In this document: positions 57,648 to 64,000 of the stretch, piece by piece | How the letters are laid out: every line of letters starts with the position of its first letter | Numbering within the stretch: position 1 is the first letter of the stretch | NCBI GenBank assembly: GCA_032622095.1 | Contig: CP136065.1 | Coordinates: forward strand, 156,927,577-156,991,576 | DNA length: 64,000 nt | Origin: Siphonodentalium dalli | Lineage: Eukaryota; Mollusca; Scaphopoda; Gadilida; Siphonodentaliidae | Direction of reading: 5' to 3' | Position numbers and translations under genes: made by a program | The notes under the pieces: generated by a model | Told to the model about the DNA's origin: nothing | The model's database searches: none | Seen by the model: only the letters and a program-made list of their open reading frames with translations

Positions 57648-60600
57648 AATGAAAGTGTCAATGACACTGTAGCTCAACTTAGGTAGGGGAATAATTTAAT
57701 GGTTGACAGTAAATGGAGGAATAGGAAAGGTGCTAATTGAAATGTCTAACATGCGCCAAAGGATTTAGTGATGCAAAGAGTAAAATACAAGATGGCTGCT
57801 GGTGGCCATTTTTTTTGGCCAATTGACCCCAAAAGAACTCGTTCCCATCTACGTATAATTGTTAACATCCATGACAAATTTTATGAAGATCTGACCAAAG
57901 CTACAACATACAAATTTCATGATGATCAGACGAACAGTACGACCTGTAGACCGCGCCAATGGATTGAATTTTGAAATCCAAGATGGCCGCTGGCAGCCAT
58001 GTTTTTTGGCCGAATGACCCCACAATGATTCGTTCCCATCTACATGTCAATGTCAACATTCATGACAAATTTAATAAAGATCAGACCAAAGGTATGACCT
58101 GTAGCCCACGCCAAAGGATTTAGTCATGCAAAGAGTAAAATCCAAGATGGCTGCTGGCGGCCATGTTTTTTGACCAAATGACCCCAAAACGACTCGATCC
58201 CATCTACATGTCATTGTTATCATTCATGACAAATTTCATGATGATCAGACGAACAGTACGACCTGTAGCCCGCACCAATGGATTGAATTTTGAAATCCAA
58301 GATGGCCACCAGCAGCCATGTTTTTTGGCCGAATGACCCGACAATGATTCGTTCCCATCTACATGTCAATGTCAACGTTCATGACAAATTTTATAAAGAT
58401 TAGACCAAAGGCAACCTATAGCCCGCGCCAAAGGATTTAGTCATGCAAAGAGTAAAATCCAAGATGGCTGCTGGCGGCCATGTTTTTTGGCCGAACGACT
58501 CCAAAATCACTCGTTCCCATCTACATGTCAGTGTTAACATCCATGACAAATTTCATAAACTTCCGACCAACACAACGACCTGTAGCCCGCGCCAAAGGAT
58601 TTAGTCATGCAAAGAGTAAAATACAAGATGGCTGCTGGCAGCCATGTTTTTTGGCCGAACGACACCAAAATCACTCGTTCCCATCTACATGTCATTATTA
58701 ACATCAATGACAAATTTCATGATGATCAGACGAACAGTACGATCTGTAGCCCGCGCCAATGGATTGAATCTTGAAATCCAAGATGGCTGCCAGCGGCTAT
58801 GTTTTTAGGCCGAATGACCCCAAAATGACTCGTTCCCATCTACATGTCAATGTCAACATTCATGACAAATTTCATAAAGATCAGACCAAAGGTACGACCT
58901 GTAGCCCACGCCAAAGGATTTAGTCATGCAAAGAGTAAAATCCAAGATGGCTGCTGGCGGCCATGTTTTTCGGCCGAACAACTCCAAAATCACTCGTTCC
59001 CATCTACATGTCATTGTTAACATCCATGACAAATTTCATGATGTTCCGATCAAAGCTACGACCTGTAGCCCGCGCCAAAGGATTTAGTCATGCAAAGAGT
59101 AAAATCCAAGATGGCTGCTGGCGGCCATGTTTATTGGCCAAACGACCCCAAAATGACTCGTTCCCATCTACATGTCAATATTAACATCCATGACAAATTT
59201 CATGATGATCAGATGAACAGTACGACCTGTAGCCCGCGCCAATGGATTGAATTTTGAAATCTAAGATGGCCACCAGCGGCCATATTTTTTGGCCGAATGA
59301 CCCCACAATGATTCATTCCCATCTACATGTCAATGTCAACATTCATGACAAATTTCATAAAGATTAGACCAAAGGTACAACCTGTAGCCCGCGCCAAAGG
59401 ATTTAGTCATGCAAAGAGTAAAATCCAAGATGGCTGCTGGCGGCCATGTTTTTTGGCCGAACGACACCAAAATCACTCGTTGCCATCTACATATCATTAT
59501 TAACATCAATGACAAATTTCATGATGATCAGGCGAACAGTACGATCTGTAGCCCGCGCCAATGGATTGAATCTTGAAATCCAAGATGGCTGCCAGCGGCC
59601 ATGTTTTTAGGCCGAATGACCCCAAAATGACTCGTTCCCATCTACATGTCAATGTCAACATTCATGACAAATTTCATAAAGATCAGACCAAAGGTACGAC
59701 CTGTAGCCCGGGCCAAAGGATTTAGTCATACAAAGAGTAAAATCCAAGATGGCTGCTGGCGGCCATGTTTTTCGGCCGAACGACCCCAAAATCACTCGTT
59801 CCCATCTACATGTCATTGTTAACATCCATGACCAATTTCATGATGTTCCGATCGAAGCTACGACCTGTAGCCCGCGCCAAAGGATTTAGTCATGCAAAGA
59901 GTAAAATCCAAGATGGCTGCTGGTGGCCATGTTTATTGGCCGAACAACCCCAAAATGACTCGTTCCCATCTACATGTCAATATTAACATCCATGACAAAT
60001 TTCATGATGATCAGACGAACAGTACGACCTGTAGCCCGCGCCAATGGATTGAATTTTGAAATCTAAGATGGCCGCCAGCGGCCATGTTTTTTGGCCGAAT
60101 GACCCCACATTGATTCGTTCCCATCTACATGTCAATGTCAACATTCATGACAAATTTCATAAAGATTAGACCAAAGGTACAACCTGTAGCCCGCGCCAAA
60201 GGATTTAGTCATGCAAAGAGTAAAATCCAAGATGGCTGCTGGCGGCCATGTTTTTTGGCCGAACAACTTCAAAATCACTCGTTCCCATCTACATGACAGT
60301 GTTAACATCCATGACAAATTTCATAAACTTCCGACCAAAACAACGACCTGTAGCCCGCGCCAAAGGATTTAGTCATGCAAAGAGTAAAATCCAAGATGGC
60401 TGCTGGCAGCCATGTTTTTTGGCCGAACGACCCCAAAATCACTCGTTCCCATCTACATGTCATTATTAACATCAATGACAAATTTCATGATGATCAGATG
60501 AACAGTACGACCTGTAGGCCGCGCCAATGGATTGAATCTTGAAATCCAAGATGGCTGCCAGCGGCCATGTTTTTTGGCCGAATGACCCAAAAATGACTCG

Positions 60601-60800
60601 TTCCCATCTACATGTCAATGTAAACATTCATGACAAATTTCATGAAGATCAGACCAAAGGTACAACCTGTAGCCCGCGCCAAAGGAAATTGTTGACGGAC
60701 ACACGGACACACGGACACACGGACACACGCACACACGGACACACGGACGACGGACGCCAAACCATGGCAATAGCTCAAACTTACAAGTAAGTTGAGCTAA
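57648..60800. mobile_element. Helitron-like (pearl-type) element, copy 4, with higher-order tandem array
   Basis: It starts AATGAAAGTGTCAATGACAC-TGTAGCTCAAC. It ends after a GGACACACGGACACAC tract with hairpin AGCTCAAACTTACAAGTAAGTTGAGCT-AA. The core (57752-60690) has about 18 monomers of approximately 160 bp alternating between two types. Equivalent positions recur at 58480/59765 and 58963/60248, an offset of 1285 bp, showing a higher-order unit of about eight monomers. Four similar plus-strand open frames here are a by-product of the repetition. Confidence 0.85.
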
Positions 60801-61074
60801 AAAAGTCTATGAAAAGCATGTCATTGGATTTAGCAAAACCCATACAATAAGCCAGTCCCTAATGTCATGAACCTATTACAACAAAGGGGTTAACTCAATA
60901 TTGCACAGAAAATCAGAACTAGCCTGAGTGTAATCAATTAGCTTTGACAGGTTTTATCAACAGACTCCCCAGAGCAATGTTATTTATCTCTATGGTATGT
61001 AGTGTCCAGTTAAACATTGCCAATAATACACTCTGTGTTATGTGAGATCTTCTCTTCTCACAGTACAGGCTTAC
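60801..61074. other. Intergenic sequence
   Basis: No feature was recognised. Confidence 0.35.
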
Positions 61075-61770
61075 TTTATCAGTCACTTTAATTTTAAATG
61101 GCCATAACTCTGTTAAAATATACCGGATCAAACTCAAATTCGAACCTGATCTGTATTTCGGGATGAGGACCATATGTACCAAATTTGGTGCTGATCAGAT
61201 GAAAAATATTTAAGTCAACACAGCTTGGATGAATTCTATTTAAAAACAAGAGCAGAAAGGGTTAACTAAACGATACCAAAAACCATACAGATAAAGAACA
61301 TGCTAAGAAAACCCTAGGTAAGAAATATGAGGCACATCAGAATAAAATTATTTGACTTAGATGCATCAGATAGCATTTGTGTGCAGGGTTAATTATTTTC
61401 TAAACCGATCAACCAATCGATACCAAAAACTATACAGGTGAGGGGTGTGTCATTATAAACCTACATATCAAATATGAACACAATCGGACAAAAAATACTT
61501 AAGTTATGGCATCGGATAGAACATTACTATGTGCGGATGCAAAGTGTTAATAATTTCTAAACCGATCAACCGATCAATACCAAAAACTATACAGGTGAGA
61601 AGTGTGTCATCATAAGCATGCACATAAAATTTGAACACGATTCGATAAAAAATATTTGAGTAAATGAATCGGATAGCAAGTGTCTACGGACAGACGGACG
61701 GACAGACGACGGATGGTTGATCCGGACGTCGGCATTATGTGTACCATACATGGTATGGGTACACATAAAA
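61075..61770. repeat. CCATATTCGAACTTGA-related repeat with terminal hairpin
   Basis: GGCCATAACTCTGTTAAAATA and AATTCGAACCTGATCTGTAT (61098-61160) link it to the arrays at 35073 and 36601. ACCGATCAACC(A/G)ATC(G/A)ATACCAAAAAC recurs at 61403 and 61561. A GGACAGACGGACGGACAGACG tract and the hairpin GTACCATACATGGTATGGGTAC close it. Confidence 0.7.
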
Positions 61771-62062
61771 ACCATCACTGATGTGAATATACTTTTAACC
61801 CTTTGGTGGGGGGGTCATATTAATTGATATATAAATGATAATCTCAGAAATGTCATACATATATAGGTCTAAACCCTTTATCCATAAAGCGGATGGAGTA
61901 AGACCAATGGATGGAGTAAGACCAAATGATAGCCTTTGAGTTAATATACCTCCCCCTATGAATAGGCCTACGGTTCCGGTCTATTTTCTTTTAATTGTTG
62001 TTAGTTGTCTCTTTAAATTTCTATCAAAATTTACATTTCATAAATTAAACATATGAATAACC
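61771..62062. other. Intergenic sequence
   Basis: A short direct repeat, GGATGGAGTAAGACCAA, lies at 61893 and 61910. No gene was recognised. Confidence 0.45.
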
Positions 62063-62064
62063 TA

Positions 62065-62176
62065 CAGTTTTTGTTTGAATATTAGTACTGATATATCTCA
62101 TCAGTGTCTGAAAATAAATATTCGATATTTCTTTCCAGATATGAATGAGATGTTTATGGTATTCAAACAAAAACTG
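62065..62176. mobile_element. 112-bp TA-flanked MITE
   Basis: The ends CAGTTTTTGTTTGAATA and TATTCAAACAAAAACTG are inverted copies flanked by TA, as expected of Tc1/mariner-type derivatives. Confidence 0.75.
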
Positions 62177-64000
62177 TAGACCTGTGTTCTTTTTATTATG
62201 TGCACCTTATTAATGATTACAGTTGCTAAATTATGCAGCATTTTCACTAAGCACAACAAATTAAACAATACACGGAAAAGCAACACCTGGTTGACCTAAA
62301 TTTCTGACACAGATCAGCTGATATGTAGCAAACCACTTTCAAGTGATGATGTCATAATGTCGTTTGGCAAGCTACAGTGAAAATATTGACAAAAAGCTAC
62401 AATGAAATAACAAAATCGTATTTCACTGTAGCTTTACGTTTTATGTTTTGGTGATTTTCCGCTATTTTATAGGCAAAGCATATAATAAAGTATAATATTC
62501 ACATACATAATTGAATATCTGTGAAAAAAATTGGTTTAGAGAGATGATTTTACATTACCTATACACAGTTAGCATGATAAAACAATAGAACTACCACTGT
62601 GTAGGAACTGTTACATCGGAAGTCGTTCTATCGCCGGTATTGTGATGGTTCTTGCCTGATTTGTTACGGTTCCTGATGATTGAAAATAATTATTTTTGTG
62701 ACAAAATCACGCATAATTATAAATATCTTGAATATATTATACTTTCCTGAATGAACAGAGACTGGCAGAAGTGCCGTGTTATCGAAACCTGAACTCTAGA
62801 CCACAATTAACTCGGTATTAAGCGAGTTAATGTGTAAATATCAACATGTTATCACTGAAAATCAAGCCACGTGGACGCAATTTCTTTGTTTTTCGTGGCG
62901 TATAAAATATGAAACGCATTCTGAAGACAAACACTGACTATAAAGTATACCCGTGTTATTCTTCTGTAAAATAGCTGAGAAAGTATCCCGATAGGGGTTG
63001 ATAATTCGGAGCTGTGGCCTCGTAATCAACACGGGTGCGTGTTATGGTTCTATTTCAAACCAATCATGGCTGTGACGGTTCTGTACATGAGATTTATTCA
63101 AACTATTTCTGCACTTTGGTCCAAAAATTGTCTTGTGTATCTGACATTTTAAACCAGATAATGACTGTAGCTTATGTAATTTGCATAATAGAACAGGTAT
63201 ATTAAGAAATAACACAATACCTAATACGGGAGATTAAGTGACATTAATAGGCAGAAATAAAATATTGAAAGTCTTGATGAGTATAGTATCACAATCATGC
63301 CCGCCTATATAAATGACCAATGGTAATATAAATCTACTTTCAGGAGAATATGAGATGTTATATTCATTTACTTAATCTGGGCATTATTGAAAGATCCAGG
63401 TGTGACAATATTTCAATGCCAGCGCCATCATATTTCCTCCTCTGAAGTCCGCCTGAGGGACATTTACACATGTTTGTCACCCAGACATGAATATAACTTA
63501 TGAAATCACGTTCAACTGAATCATTGATAGATTATGACGTGATTGGGGTGGTGGGGGGGACTTGGGGGAGGGGTGTCTATCCCCAACTTTGGACAAATGT
63601 TCAACAGTTACAAATTTCTTATCTTACAATAGATTGGTTTGAAATTTAACACCAACAACATATTGAAATTGTTCTCTTAGTTTGATTTGACAACAATTTA
63701 ATAGTGGGGCTTTGTATTAAATAATGTATGCTCTTTTGCAAAAATAAATCATCTCTCTCTCTATCTCTCTCTCCATCTGTTGAGAACATTTCCAATCTTG
63801 TAGAGGTGGGGGCATCAGGTTGGAAACTTCCAACACTTGGGAATCTTGAAGCCAGTCTAGATGATTTTTGCAATTTTCAGGTTCAGATATCCACATTTTC
63901 TCACTGGGCCCATGTATCCTGAGTTTCTCCCCCGGTTTGCATGGTAGCCAATCAAAGGCTACTGATCACTTCACTTCAGAATGGCATACAATCAGGAGCT
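62177..64000. other. Right-end sequence without recognised genes
   Basis: An inverted pair, AAGCTACAGTGAAA / TTTCACTGTAGCTT, lies at 62370-62435. A GGGGTGGTGGGGGGGACTTG run lies at 63545 and a CTCT microsatellite at 63750-63778. The 63728-63922 open frame is not recognised. The RAD50 promoter or first non-coding exon could lie somewhere here. Confidence 0.4.

Noticed and set aside
58480-60790. Five similar plus-strand open frames (MFFGRTT...SLVPIYMS type)
   Set aside because: They are a by-product of the approximately 160-bp tandem repeat, with no splice or start context.
63728-63922. 64-codon plus-strand frame at the right edge (ENISNLVEVGASGWKLP)
   Set aside because: It starts in a CT microsatellite and has no recognised family; too little to call.

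Overview
This is a 64-kb piece of a repeat-rich, intron-rich animal genome. The main clues to the organism are one ordinary, widely spaced animal gene and arrays of an approximately 160-bp repeat carried in Helitron-like non-autonomous elements. Those arrays resemble the pearl / BIV160 type of repeat described in bivalve molluscs, so a bivalve or closely related lophotrochozoan is most likely. I judged this by eye, without a database search.

The host gene is RAD50, the ATPase of the MRE11-RAD50-NBS1 DNA double-strand-break repair complex, on the minus strand. Nineteen coding exons run from the start codon at 56518 down to 1033. All have GT-AG junctions and keep the reading frame (1754 nt, about 585 codons). 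They cover the N-terminal ATPase lobe (Walker A in exon 1, Q-loop in exon 5) and the first arm of the coiled coil. The zinc hook, the second arm and the C-terminal ATPase lobe must lie beyond the left edge.

The introns hold almost everything else. Intron 17 (2257-19821, 17.6 kb) is a transposon nest. Its most striking resident is an apparently intact 8.8-kb element (2902-11711). Its inverted ends begin TAGTCAGGGAGCC, and it carries one uninterrupted three-exon gene on the plus strand (4262-10072) for a 1562-residue protein. That protein has two CxxC...HxxC zinc modules, a central conserved region with candidate acidic residues, a FEN1/XPG-like (PIN-fold) nuclease signature and a C-terminal CXC cysteine domain. 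Two smaller MITEs sit inside this element. A hAT-type MITE with a perfect 8-bp target duplication, a small TA-flanked MITE and a 4.7-kb TA-flanked element follow it.

Intron 3 holds a related 5.8-kb TA-flanked element. Intron 5 holds a 1.2-kb foldback built from palindromes, and intron 6 a 69-bp minisatellite made from the 3' end of exon 6 plus its splice donor. Introns 5, 12 and 13 contain pearl-like arrays. A fourth and largest array, with an approximately 1285-bp higher-order repeat, lies upstream of RAD50 at 57648-60800. A tRNA-derived SINE with a 13-bp target duplication, several TTAA- and TA-flanked MITE families and other inverted repeats fill the remainder. No rRNA, tRNA or CRISPR locus was found, and no other host gene was recognised. 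The 3.2 kb at the right end (60801-64000) has no gene I can support.
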